From Strongylocentrotus droebachiensis (taxonomy: Eukaryota > Echinodermata > Echinoidea > Camarodonta > Strongylocentrotidae), in the NCBI GenBank assembly GCA_035222895.1, contig JAVYIG010000884.1, positions 364,278-428,277 of the forward strand: a stretch of 64,000 nt of DNA. The letters are read 5' to 3'. A model generated the notes under the pieces. It was not told the DNA's origin. It made no database searches and saw only the letters and a program-made list of their open reading frames with translations. Shown in pieces: positions 9,516 through 18,711 of this stretch. The position numbers were made by a program, and so were the translations under genes. The first letter of the stretch is position 1. Each line of letters starts with the position of its first letter.

Positions 9516-9807
9516 TAGAGGTATTGAGCTCTGTGGCCAAGGCTTCCATCAAGTGGTTCTTGAACTTGGTGTTGGCATATCTGATACTTCCTTTATCACA
9601 GAAGCAGTCATGATCTCCGAAGAACTCTACAAGTCTTTGCTCTGTTGGAGCATCAAATTCATACTTCTCCTTTCTTAGTTTCCCTGTTACCTCATTTTCA
9701 TCGCTATCAAACTGCTGTCTTGATACTTCTCCTTCCTCCACATATTTTTCCTTACGTTTCTTTCCCTTCCCTCTCTTCCCTTTAACAGATTTCCCTTTTG
9801 GTCCCAT
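9516..9807 (-). CDS. MADF/Myb-like DNA-binding exon, Harbinger-type accessory protein
   Basis: The start is ATG at 9807 (MGPKGKS), followed by a very basic GKRGKGKKRKEKY segment, an acidic stretch and a domain reading TEQRLVEFFGDHDCFCD, then YANTKFKNHLMEALATEL. The spacing of aromatic and acidic residues is that of MADF/SANT-like domains, which in PIF/Harbinger transposons occur in the second protein that helps bind DNA. The exon runs into a strong donor, A|gtaagtaatc, at 9515. A longer frame starts upstream at 9834, but the basic N-terminus suggests Met 9807. It could also be a domesticated gene. Confidence 0.55.
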
Positions 9808-9904
9808 ATTTCTTCGACAGGAGACGAACACCATGAACAGAGCAAGGATTTGAACTTTGCGCGTTTGGCTTTATAACCGCTAAAACATAACAATTGCATA
9901 AATT

Positions 9905-9960
9905 GTGTACGTACACGTTACGAGCACCTTACGAACGCCTTACGAACGCCAGGAGTTATT
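9905..9960. repeat. ttacgaacg repeat cluster (possible TIR)
   Basis: The bases gtacgtacacgttacgagc and two ttacgaacgcc units echo 7840-7930 in inverted sense. They may be a transposon end flanking the MADF exon. Confidence 0.4.
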
Positions 9961-10139
9961 TGTCATTGTAGTACAAGCCTCTTCTTGCTGTCCACCAGGC
10001 AGGCTATCAGTCCAAAATGTAGACTCTTCGCAAAAATATGACGTAGGTGAAAAACTATTGCTTTACTTGATTCTCCAAGCTAAACTGAATCTATTTAAGC
10101 AAAACAAGAGAAGACCCTCTCTTTGAAGGCTTGGCGGGC

Positions 10140-10816
10140 AGGGCTTGCAATGAGGTCCGTCCTCTCTGCCTCCTCGCTATCTGGCGAGATCAGTCACCTG
10201 ACTTTTGAGAGTGCTCGCAGGTTTAGGCTTTTCAACCGTTGCCGGTGCGATGACTAAAATGACGCCGGGAGAGTCTGGCTGTGCCTCTATAATTTGATCG
10301 GCCAACTCTGCTAAATCGCTGAGCGACAATGCTTCACTTGTAGAAGCGAGTATGAGCCGAACAATAACCGGTAGCCGTTAGAGAAAGAGTTGTTTCAGTA
10401 TTCCCTTCTCCAACTTCTGCTCCCCTCAGAACTGTCCATCCTTCGCAGGAGCTGCGATAGCTTTCGATCACCTAGTTCTTCCTCCGTGAGGAGCATTTGA
10501 ACCCTGCACTGTTCTGAAGCGCTCACACGCGCGCAATCAATTTAGCTTTAAGGGTGGTATATTCATCCTTATCCGGGGGACTGATCAAGATATCACGGAC
10601 ATCTTGCGCCACTTCCTGTGGAAGTGCAGCAATAACATAAGCATACTTTGTTGCTTCGGTAGAAATTGCACGTGTAGTAAACTGCGCTTCCGCCTGAGCA
10701 AACCAAACTAAGGGGTCCCCTTTCCAAAAGGGAGGGAGCTCAATTGCAACCGCGCCTACCAGGGGCTGCGCTGCCGCTCCCACGGTACCGGCTTGCTCTT
10801 TCCCCGGCTCTGTCAT
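10140..10816 (-). pseudogene. Ty3/gypsy retrotransposon gag, frameshifted
   Basis: The start is ATG at 10816 (MTEPGKEQ). The open part contains IELPPFWKGDPLVWFAQAEA, then TKYAYVIAALPQEVAQDV, a signature of the gag of Mag-type Ty3/gypsy elements. Beyond 10523 the frame breaks. Related segments continue in other frames (CRVQMLLTEEELGDRKLSQL, later LASTSEALSLSDLAELADQI), matching the rest of the same gag. The PBS at 11129-11145 lies upstream in the right orientation. Protease and RT are missing downstream. Confidence 0.8.
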
Positions 10817-11128
10817 AATACCAAAATTCTAGGTACAAAATACAAATTATCAATATAACACAATAGGTATAACACAATAAGCACACTCACTAATAACAGT
10901 CCATAAAGTTCTACCTAACCATCGTATATCTGCCGTTGCTGAGTATCAGGCAGTCTGGTCACTCCTGTCGATTTCCATAGGGGGCTCTGTCACCACGTGT
11001 AGTTCATCTGCATGCAGCTTTTGCTCATCACGTAGATACTGGTCGCTGTGATCATGCTATAATGTCTGTCTGCTATGATATCTGCTCTTCGAAGCCCGTC
11101 GGCTCTCTGGATCATGCCGGGTCTTCGA

Positions 11129-11145
11129 TCACGTCGGGGTCACCA
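11129..11145 (-). promoter_or_regulatory. Retrotransposon primer-binding site, tRNA-Trp type
   Basis: Plus-strand tcacgtcggggtcacca equals the 3' end of eukaryotic tRNA-Trp including CCA. On the minus strand it is therefore a tRNA-Trp primer-binding site, correctly placed about 310 bp upstream of the gag start. An LTR end would be expected immediately above 11146; the bases there instead read as part of a coding relic (next entry). Confidence 0.7.
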
Positions 11146-11700
11146 ATTTGTAAATTTCATAAGCCTTTATAACAAGGCGGCCAAGCTGCCTCATTCTTTG
11201 GCCGATCTCGTTTCTTTTTGCTGCCCCCCTCCTTTCTAACAGCATCGCCCCAAATCTCAATATGAGAGGATCCTTCTTGACTGCGTCAACAGTGAGCTCA
11301 TCTCCTCTCTCCCTCGTGTTGTTCACTATTATGTGTCTTACTCTCTCGGTTGTGTTCAACGAGGAGCATTCTGGGAGGCTTGTGGCTCCATCAAGCAGCA
11401 TTCTTGCTTGTGCAATTGTTGATGTAGTATTCTCTGCCTCGGTGCTATTTGTCAATGTGGCGTGACGGTGATTCCTGACGTGCCTCTACATTTCTCCTAG
11501 GCTGACAAAGCCAAGGCGGTGGATGCAGGGAAGAAAATCCTCCGCTACCCTCGGCCTCTTGAAAACAAATAATTCTCCTTGTCGTTTATCAAGAGTCGAC
11601 AGATTGTGTTGAAAGTCCCTAGAAGTCGCAGCTTTTCAAATCCACAATCCCTTTTTTTGTGGGGGAGGGCAATGAGGCAGGCGACTTGGAGCTCATCCGG
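11146..11700 (-). pseudogene. Relic of a multicopy invertebrate gene (zinc-finger-like segment plus MRELGRL-type domain)
   Basis: The minus strand reads ELFVFKRPRVAEDFLPCIH, GFVSLGEM*RHVRNH (a stop in place of the usual Trp), then ELTVDAVKKDPLILRFGAML and IGQRMRQLGRLVI. I recognise this arrangement from proteins that are highly multiplied in echinoderm, cnidarian and fish genomes, where a CxxC...WRH finger precedes a DxLI..FG......MRELGR domain. Its function is unknown to me. The frame runs directly into the tRNA-Trp PBS, ending LVTPT. Confidence 0.55.
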
Positions 11701-11763
11701 ATGCTGTACTTTGCTCAACGCTACCTAATGTAATTCCCTACCTTAAATTAAACTGGAATTATT

Positions 11764-11985
11764 CTCTATCAATTTGGATTACCTGCTCAGCATTCCATGA
11801 TACTTGTATGACCTCATCTTTGGTGCAAACTGATTGATCACGGTGTGAAAGGATTCCAAGGATGAAGTTTGTTCTCCACATGACATCTTCTTGATGTCCT
11901 TTACTAGGACTGTATTAATTTTGTAATAATGTCATCAAGCTTCTCAGTGACGATGGTATTACCGCAAAACAGCAGGACCTTTGCA
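11764..11985 (-). pseudogene. Distal part of the THAP/YDVWH transposase-like gene
   Basis: The readings VTEKLDDIITK and, in a shifted frame, VKDIKKMSCGEQTSSLESFH, then INQFAPKMRSYKYHGMLSR match the segment that follows the WLK motif in the YDVWH family. The shift near 11905 creates two stop codons in the first frame. Family assignment rests on remembered motif order, not on a search. Confidence 0.5.
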
Positions 11986-12182
11986 CTGTAGCCTTGTTGT
12001 GGTGCATTTTTCCCCTTCTTTGTCCTCGGGTCCGAATATGTGACTGTTTCGTCGCTGCTGAAGTTATATGCAGCGTTGTTTAATTCCTGCCTTCTGAGTT
12101 TGGGATATTTCACTGTGTTTGTCTCTACTATTTCCACTCCTTTCCCTACTCCAAAATATAACATCACACATTTTTGTGCCAT
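11986..12182 (-). CDS. Unrecognised ORF, N-terminal part
   Basis: An ATG at 12182 opens MAQKCVMLYFGVGKG and continues through KYPKLRRQEL and TKKGKNAPQQGYSAKVLLF, then reads into the previous entry's frame. The YSAKVL pattern is reminiscent of N-terminal domains of multicopy BEN/DUF4806-type proteins, but the match is weak. It may be an insertion between two transposase exons. Confidence 0.25.
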
Positions 12183-12420
12183 CTTGTCTTCTTGAGCGTG
12201 AATTAATTAAAATCCAATCCAATCAATTAAGGAATGGAAGTGAATTGATGAGAAAAAAAGTAATATAATGTTTTATTCAAAGAACACTAGTTTAAAAATA
12301 GTACAGCTCTGTATATAAAGCTTCCTCTTTATTGTCATTATAAACTGTACACTCAAGAACATTTTGGTTAAAATTAGAACATGCTACATGAATATGACCC
12401 AAAAGTGACATAGCTTTTAC

Positions 12421-12909
12421 CTGACTTGAGCCATTTCTTTGGTCTTTCTCCTTGGAGATCCCCGTGAAGACATCTTGGTAAGAGGTCTGAGTGACCCTCA
12501 TGATTCCCCTGGATATGGTTTACAATAGAAGTCCACTTTGCTTCCCGGAAGGTCACTTCCTCATCCTTCATTGATGATGCCACCCAGCAAACATGATTTG
12601 TTATACTCCTCTCCCAGACTTGAAGATCTTCCAAAGTCTTCTGTTTGGCAAGAGCGTGGACCCAGTAAACATGATTCGTTATACTCCTCTCCCAGACTTG
12701 AAGATCCTCCAAAGTCTTCTGTTTGGCAAGAGCGTGGACCCAGTAAACATGATTCGTTATACTCCTCTCCCAGACTTGAAGATCCTCCAAAGTCTTCTGT
12801 TTGGCAAGAGCGTGGACCCAGTAAACATGATTTGTTATACTCCTCTCCCAGACTAGAAGATCTTCCAAAGTCTTCTCTTTGGCAAGAGCGTGGACCTTTT
12901 TCTGGACAC
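12421..12909 (-). pseudogene. THAP/YDVWH transposase-like exon with 78-bp in-frame tandem repeats
   Basis: The acceptor atcaacag precedes GVQKKVHALAKEKTLEDLLV. The block WERSITNHVYWVHALAKQKT (26-residue period) then repeats, and the exon resumes normally with NHVCWVASSMKDEEV, SIVNHIQGNHEGHSDLLPRC and KKWLKSG before a gtaaaag donor. A single ALAKQK...WERSITNH...WC block is expected, so the extra copies are local expansions of 78 bp. Confidence 0.7.
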
Positions 12910-13058
12910 CTGTTGATAAGAAACAAAACAGGACTTATCAAATTAAGTTTGTGGTACCAATATGTATGAGATTTTTAAAACAACCCATACTTGTGTGCTT
13001 TCAAAGCCTCTTCTTGTTTTCAGGGTTGAAAGACCTAAAAAAACATACAACAACATAC

Positions 13059-13252
13059 CCTTCGCTAAATGCCAGACATCATATGTGTGTAGGATGGTTG
13101 GTGAGTTTTCCCTCACGTACTTGGCAAGCTGCAGATGTCTGTCAGTGATAAGTTTCCCAATATCTAGTCCGTTGCTGGCTAGAAATGCCTGGAGCCTTTT
13201 GAAGCCCTCTAGCTCCACATGTTAGCTGGACTTGACCTCATTACTCTCAAAG
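13059..13252 (-). pseudogene. THAP/YDVWH transposase-like exon (DRH...YDVWHLAKG)
   Basis: The reading is SNEVKSS*HVELEGFKRLQA, then LITDRHLQLAKYVREN and ILHTYDVWHLAKG, with donor gtatgtt. The Y/N expected before H(M)ELEG is a TAA stop, and the Met is Val, so the copy is dead. The family is widespread in invertebrates with an N-terminal THAP domain; I infer a Kolobok-type DDE transposase. Confidence 0.65.
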
Positions 13253-13561
13253 AAGAAAGAACAATGGTTATCATACAGCAGAATTGATAACTTATGAATA
13301 CATTACACCTATACAAGGTGACCCATAAAAGACGGTAGCTTTTTGTCATACTGGTATTTCAGATATATGAATTATTGACAATCGAAAAACGGAAAACATC
13401 TGAAAAAATCTCAAGATTTCTAATTTGAGTTGGCCACCCTGTATAAAGACGAAAGCAACAACAACCCTGCAGGCTGCAACCACATCAGTGTTTAAAATGC
13501 CCCCTTGATTTAAAAAAGGAAGAAATAAGTGGACGGAAGATTCATTAAACAATAGAAATTA
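13253..13561. other. Intron-like spacer
   Basis: No coding similarity was seen. The words acaaggtgacccataaaa and ggccaccctgtataaa, about 110 bp apart, are roughly inverted and could be ends of a small DNA element. Unproven. Confidence 0.3.
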
Positions 13562-15400
13562 CTAAAAACGATACTCTTCATTGCAAACTTTGCATTTGAA
13601 ATTGGTTGCTTCCATTTCCTCTCTAGTGAGCCCAACCAACTCTGTACACTCCACGTGGAACCATCGTGGGCAGTAGTTGTCGAAAATTGTCATTGTCGAA
13701 ATCATCCTGGCACTCGCTACAAACCATCTCGTCGACTTCGTCTTCCCTTGGTACCTTCCTGGATCTTTTCCCTCTTTTCTTCTTCTCTAGCTTCTCCTTC
13801 TCTGCCTTTTCTGCCTTCTTTGCTTCCCTTTCTTTCCTATTCTTTTTCATTCTTGCCTCTTCTGCTTGTCATTGCGCCTCTTGGTTTGGTAGTTGATCCA
13901 GTCAAAACCAGAGATGGCGTTCGGCAGCTCATCGCCGGTCTTCCTCTTCGGTGCACTCCTCACTGCTTCTGGGAATTTCAGATATTTCTTGAACGTTGGG
14001 GAGACGCAATCTGGTGGCCGATATTGATACGAAGTAGGTCTTCTTGGCACGGCGGGTGAGGTTGATGCTACTTCTTGGGCAAGTGGTGGTGCTGGAATGA
14101 CTGTTGGGGCGGCTGGTTGTGGTGCTGGAGCGGCTGGTGGCTGTGTTGGGGCGGCTGGTGGTGGTGCTGGAGCGGCTGGTGGCTGTGTTGGGGCGGCTGG
14201 TGGTGGTGCTGCAGCGGCTGGTGGCTGTGTTGGGGCGGCTGGTGGTAGTCCTTTCTTCTTCTCTAGCTTCTCCTTCTCTGCCTTTTCTGCCGTCTTTGCT
14301 TACCTTTCTTCCCTATTCTTTTTCTTTCTTGCCTCTTCTGCCTCCTTGTCATTGCGCCTCTTGGTTTGGTAGTTGATCCAGTCAACACCAGAGATGGCAT
14401 TCGACAGCTCATCGCCGGTCTTCCTCTTCGGAGCACTCCTCACTGCTTCTGGAAATTTCAGATATTTCTCGAACGCTGGGGAGACGTAGTCTGGTGGCCG
14501 ATATTGATACGAAGTAGGTCTTCTTGGCACGGCGGTTGAGGTTGATGCTACTTCTTGGGCAGGTGGTGCGGCTGGTGGTGGTGCTTGAGCGGCTGTTGCA
14601 GGTGGTGGTGCTGCATGGAAGGCTGGTGGTTGTGTTGGGGTGGCTGGTGGTGGTGATGGAGCGGCTGTTGCAGATGGGTGCTGTGGTCAAGAATGCCTTG
14701 GTCACAAACTGCCCAAGATGGGCATCTTTCCATTCCCCTTCCCTCTTTTTGTAGGCCTTCTTTAGAGGTCCAAAGACGGACAGGTCTAACGGCTGAATAA
14801 TGTGGCTGGCGTGTGCCTGTAACCTGTACAATATGATCTCATTCTGCTGGCAATACTCTGCTACATGCAGATCAAGGTGGCTGGCATGACCATCCACAAG
14901 AAGGAGCACAGGAAAGTGGGTTCTACGGCTTAGTAGAAATGAATGGAAATGGTTTGCGAGCCATGAAAAGAACAGCTCGGAGTTCATCCATCCACTCTCA
15001 CTGAAGCCATAAAACCAGCTTTCTGGTGCTCCTTCCATTGGCCTCCAATTCCGCGAGACCCTCTTCCCTGGGTATATTATGAAAAGAGGACAAAAGATGC
15101 CACTGGCCGATGCTGCCTCTAGAGTACTCAAATTCGTCTTCGTGGTTGACGAAAATGAATACACAAACTTCGCCCCTCGCATCCCGATGACCCTGTCTCC
15201 CGTCAGCGAGAGAGCGAAGCCGCTTTCATCGGCGTTCCAGATTCTGTCCGGGCATGATAGGATGCTGACGGCATTTTTCTCCACCATGTATGCGTGCAGT
15301 CCCTCAAACCACTTGTCGATCTTCTGAGGGGTGAGGACTGCCCTCTCCTGCCCTAGAGCTTGGGGGGTCCTCAGGGAAAGTATGGGTTTAATAATGACCC
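13562..15400 (-). pseudogene. Pogo-class (DDE_1) transposase, 5'-truncated, with C-terminal PHD-like finger
   Basis: The minus strand opens at ILSLRTPQALGQERA without the CENPB-type DNA-binding domain. The DDE_1 catalytic core follows: WNADESGF (first Asp), LLVDGHASH (second) and IQPLDLSVFGPLKKAYKK (third). The frame then breaks at a His/Pro/Ala-rich hinge near 14700. The C-terminal part is present as a tandem duplication (about 475 bp; YRPPDYVSPAFEKYLKFPEA at 14300-14530 and its near copy at 13847-14050), separated by PAAPTQPPAA repeats. A Lys/Glu-rich coil follows, then a C-terminal finger CSEC...WFHVEC...FKCKVC ending with TAG at 13562, which needs one frameshift. It sits inside the THAP/YDVWH gene and interrupts it. 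Confidence 0.8.
14090..14250 (-). repeat. Pro/Ala-coding minisatellite in the transposase hinge
   Basis: Repeats of ggctggtggtggtgctggagc and related 42-bp units encode PAAPTQPPAAPAPPPAAPTQ on the minus strand. A related but more degenerate tract lies at 14560-14680. Confidence 0.7.
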
Positions 15401-15418
15401 ACACAAATTTATATGTAC

Positions 15419-15594
15419 CTGTTGAGAAATTTTTGGAGCTGTTTTCCCCTCTGTAACTGAGTAGCTGCAAGCTGGGTCATCAAGGAAGTCAGTCTCAAAT
15501 TCAGGGCTTCCCTCATCAGGATCCTTAGTGTCAGCAGACCAATGGTTGAATCCTGCTTCATCAACAGACGCATGTGAAAGTGCTTTTCCAATAC
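15419..15594 (-). CDS. Linker exon of the THAP-domain gene
   Basis: The exon lies between acceptor ttattatag and donor CAACAG|gtacat. It encodes GKALSHASVDEAGFNHWSAD, then an acidic PDEGSPEFETDFLDDP. Acidic linkers between the THAP domain and the transposase core are usual in this family. The pogo relic begins just beyond its donor. Confidence 0.5.
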
Positions 15595-15771
15595 CTATAA
15601 TACAAAAACAAAACAAAAATATTAAAAGACAAATAAAAACCTGGTGGAGCATGTTCACGTCGCCTTAGTTTTGGCTATGCCCAGCCCGCCCGTCCCGGAG
15701 CATAGGATATGGCAGTCAAGTACGCAAGTCAGGCACAAAACAAAAAGCGACTTTTTTTCTTCCCAACTTAC

Positions 15772-16113
15772 CCTTTTTCTTTCTCTCTTCACTGCAGCCG
15801 GTCGTGTTGGTAAATCTGGCTTCTTGGAAGACTTGACTCCAAGTCTGATCGTTGGAATAGCCAAATCTTTAAGCTTGCTTCTCCTTTTCTTCATGCCAAA
15901 TTCGGAATACAGGCCAGGATTCTCAAAATCATCTCCGGTAAAGTGATCACTGCAAACTGTGCTCCACTCACTTGGCCCTTGCCACTCTGCCCGCGTGAGC
16001 TTTACCTTTGCAACCCATATTTTCCGTAGATTTTCATCTTTAGGAAAATTATGTAGGCTTACATCATCTTTAGGAGTCTTGCTACAACCCGCAACAATAC
16101 ACTGATTTGACAT
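15772..16113 (-). CDS. THAP zinc-finger domain exon
   Basis: ATG at 16113 opens MSNQCIVAGCSKTPKDD, continuing LHNFPKDENLRKIWVAKV, the WSTVCSDHF motif and LKDLAIPTI. This has the complete C2CH THAP pattern: C-x4-C near the N-terminus, an invariant Trp, CSDHF, and an AVPT-like C-terminal box. THAP domains bind DNA in P-element and Kolobok-type transposases and in host regulators. The exon ends at AAAGG|gtaagt (15771). With the downstream exons it makes a THAP-transposase gene read 16113 to about 11764. Confidence 0.8.
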
Positions 16114-16189
16114 TATTATGAAACTGAAGACTTCTAGATCTCCAGGATCATAAGAGGCGTGCTGTTGACAATAGCCTACCTCGCACATC

Positions 16190-16396
16190 AGAGTGTGAAG
16201 TTGCTCCTCCGTCTGACATATCCTCAAATAGACTTGATAACTTCCTCAGTGATGTCTCACATTGTGCTTGACAATAAAGCTCATGTACCGAATCGCCATT
16301 CTTCTCAATTACTGCCATGCGATAAAACTTTTCTACACTTCTTGAGGTTCGCATCATCATCACCTCGACTACCTGGAACTTACGTGGTGCAGACAT
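16190..16396 (-). CDS. Hypothetical N-terminal ORF upstream of the THAP exon
   Basis: An ATG at 16396 opens MSAPRKFQVVEVMMMRTSRS and continues to DMSDGGATSH. A gtaggc donor-like site near 16175-16180 and a cttcag acceptor-like site near 16125 would join it to the THAP exon, but that intron would be only about 50 bp. Unrecognised; it may be a first exon or chance. Confidence 0.25.
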
Positions 16397-16559
16397 CTAC
16401 AAATAAAAAAACCAAAACACAATATCAAATAAGCAATATGATACATTTATGGTCAACTACTATCAATATCAAAAACACACACTAAGGCCGAATAAAAAAA
16501 AAACACATGTTTAGCGTCCTGTTTTTTTGAAAAATACGAAGGAGGAGGCCCTTTTTTTT

Positions 16560-16645
16560 TTTCTTACAAAATGGCCGCTCGAAATGGCCGCTCGGTACAT
16601 TTTCCCTGACAGGCGGGCTATTTTTCAAGATGGCCGCCGACATTT
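16560..16645 (-). promoter_or_regulatory. Cluster of YY1-like ATGGCCGC motifs
   Basis: aaaatggccgctc, gaaatggccgctc and aagatggccgccga occur within 85 bp, about 170-240 bp upstream of the ATG at 16396. AAGATGGCCGCC is the textbook YY1 site, often near transcription starts. The sites read on the plus strand, and a promoter role is inference. Confidence 0.35.
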
Positions 16646-16835
16646 TTTTTATTTATTTTTTTTAAATCACAAATAAATCCATTTTAGCAGTGTTTTTTTA
16701 TGGTTTTGTTCTTTTAAAAAAAATAAAATAAATAAAAATTGGGAAGAGCATGCAGTATTTTTCTGATTGTTCGTATTTGCCCTTGTGGTTCAAAATAAAA
16801 AAGACTCCTAAAGAGGAACAGCATACCTACTTTGT

Positions 16836-17322
16836 CGTAGAGACAGCCAAAAAACTTCACCTGTGGTGTCTTCACGTCACATTTGTCTGCATTGAAGACA
16901 AGTCCATACTCTCGTCCCACAGCCATGAGGTTATGTAGAGCTTTGTCATGCTCTGCTTCAGTCTTTCCATAGACAACTATATCATCTGTGATGCCAATCG
17001 TGCCTGGGCATTGCTCAAGGATCTGATCCATCTTCTCCTGAAATATGTCTTGAGCCACTCTAATCCCAAATGGCAAACGCTTGAACCTATACCTTCCAAA
17101 AGGCGTGTTGAAGGTTGTTAGGTAGCTAGATCCATCGTCGAGGGCGACGCTCCAATAGCCATGTCTGGCATCTAGCTTTGAGAACACTTCAGCACCATGT
17201 AGCTTATGGGTGATCTCCTCTAGTGTTGGGACCTTGTGATATGTCCGCTTACCTGCCTTATTGAGGTCCTTTGGGTCAAGGCACATTCGTAGCTGTCCGT
17301 TACTTTTCCTGCTGAAAGCCAA
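16836..17322 (-). pseudogene. Ty3/gypsy reverse transcriptase
   Basis: The minus frame reads NGQLRMCLDPKDLNKAGKR, FSKLDARHGYWSVALDD, LTTFNTPFGRYRFKRLPFGI and GITDDIVVYGKT. The catalytic YxDD-equivalent is ITDD (usually IADD in this group), so the metal-binding Asp pair is kept. The frame then fuses into a 49-bp inverted copy of the gag start (16784-16835) and low-complexity sequence, so the RNase H expected next is absent here. Confidence 0.88.
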
Positions 17323-17552
17323 TCGGTAGGCTTGGTCACCTTCTCTATGACCTCGATCGATTCCATCCTATCCAGCTCTTCCTTCAAGTCATCTCAAAGA
17401 TGGATAGGGAACTTCCTTGGAGGATGGACAACAGGTTCTGCATTATCTTCAAGAGTGATGTGGTATTCGCCTGGGAATCTCCCAATACCTTGGAACCGAT
17501 CTGGGTACTTATCTACCAGATCCTGTGTACTCTTGATCATGTTTACTCTAGT
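17323..17552 (-). pseudogene. Gypsy pol, region N-terminal to RT
   Basis: The readings KSTQDLVDKYPDRFQGIGRF, PGEYHITLEDNAEPVVHPPR and KFPIHLRDDLKEELDRMESI lead, through a small disruption near 17330, to the RT block. This is the usual linker between protease and RT. The protease itself is missing. Confidence 0.8.
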
Positions 17553-17554
17553 CC

Positions 17555-17737
17555 ATGAGAGGACTAGGAGCAGCACTACTCCAGGAGGGAAAACCAGTCG
17601 CATTCGCGAGCAAGGCATTGACAAAGACAGAAAGCCGTTATGCAAACATTGAACGAGAAATGTTAGCGGTAGTGTTTGGCTGTACAAGGTTTCACACTTA
17701 TGTGTACAGAGCAAAATTCACAGTGATCTCGGTCTAA
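17555..17737 (+). pseudogene. Gypsy RNase H fragment in inverted orientation
   Basis: The plus strand reads MRGLGAALLQEGKPVAFASK, then TKTESRYANIEREMLAVVFG and RFHTYVYRAKFTV, the standard Ty3/gypsy RNase H segment (usually preceded by DAS). It lies between minus-strand gag and minus-strand pol, so part of the element has been flipped. Confidence 0.85.
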
Positions 17738-18427
17738 TTTCATCCAGTGACCTTTCGTGCCGCATTTGTGACACTGTGACTTGAATGCAGGACACTTCTT
17801 CGGTGGATGTCTTAATCCACAATTCTTGCAGGTACTAATTCTTGCTTCTTGATGGTGTACATAATGTACTGAGGCTCTATCCAGACAGTTCAACTGACTC
17901 ATGTGCGTGTCACTAGCCTCGTGTGTCCTGGCTAACGATGCAGCTTCATCGAGCTTGAGATGCACATCTCTGCTAAGTAGGGTCTTTTGTACCTCTGGGT
18001 GCCTGATCCCAGCAATCAAAACTTCAATGATCCTCTCCTCGACAGACTCTTCGGTCTTGAAATTGCATTTTGCCGCTTTTGTGCGACATCTCAGAACAAA
18101 TTCATCTATAGACTCTGATGCCCCCTGTCTGTATCTCTGGAACTCCAATCTATGGATCCGAAAATTCTCCTGGGGCTCTAGCTGGGTAGAGAATGCTTCC
18201 CAAACGTTCTTGGGGTCGCTCAGTACTTCTTCTGTCATCTTCCACGTATTGAACATCGTAAGTCCTTCGACTCCTGACCATAATATCACGTAGGTATGCT
18301 GTTCCTCTTTAGGAGTCTTTTTTATTTTGAACCACAAGTTGGCAACTTGTCTAAACTCTCGCAATGCTTGCGAACGGTCCGGGTTGGACCAGTCCATCCT
18401 GGGACTTGGAATAGCTCCACTAGCCAT
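17738..18427 (-). CDS. Gypsy gag with zinc knuckles
   Basis: ATG at 18427 (MASGAIPSPRMDWSNPD) opens a long frame with FRQVANLWFKIKKTPKEEQH, WEAFSTQLEPQENFRIHRLE, ESIDEFVLRCRTKAAKCNF and ERIIEVLIAGI. It ends with CKNCGLRHPPKKCPAFKSQC and CHKCGTKGHW, i.e. CCHC-type nucleic-acid-binding knuckles. It is about 230 residues and close to complete; the C-terminal end runs into the inverted RNase H piece. Confidence 0.85.
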
Positions 18428-18711
18428 GGCAATACCTGTTACTGAAACCTTAGTAAGAGAACATTTAGCAGTGCAAAACAATTGCTTAATACAGGTTCAA
18501 ATACAAACAGCATAAATTAGTCCGAGCAAACTGGTATATATAGTTCAACATCAACATAGGTTTTATTGTGTGAAATAAACACTGACAACACAACTGGCTT
18601 GGCCGGGACCGCCATGATAGAACCCAGCAATAATATCTTGTAATATAATGTTTGGTCCCACACCACCATAATGTGAAGCCCCTAGTGGGTTGAAACTCCA
18701 CTCTATACCTC
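18428..18711. other. Gypsy 5' leader or LTR region, not resolved
   Basis: This lies directly upstream of the gag start and should hold leader and LTR. I could not fix an LTR pair or a primer-binding site. Confidence 0.3.

Noticed and set aside
14097-14376. Plus-strand GAAGG-rich ORF
   Set aside because: It is the antisense of the Pro/Ala hinge of the minus-strand pogo transposase.
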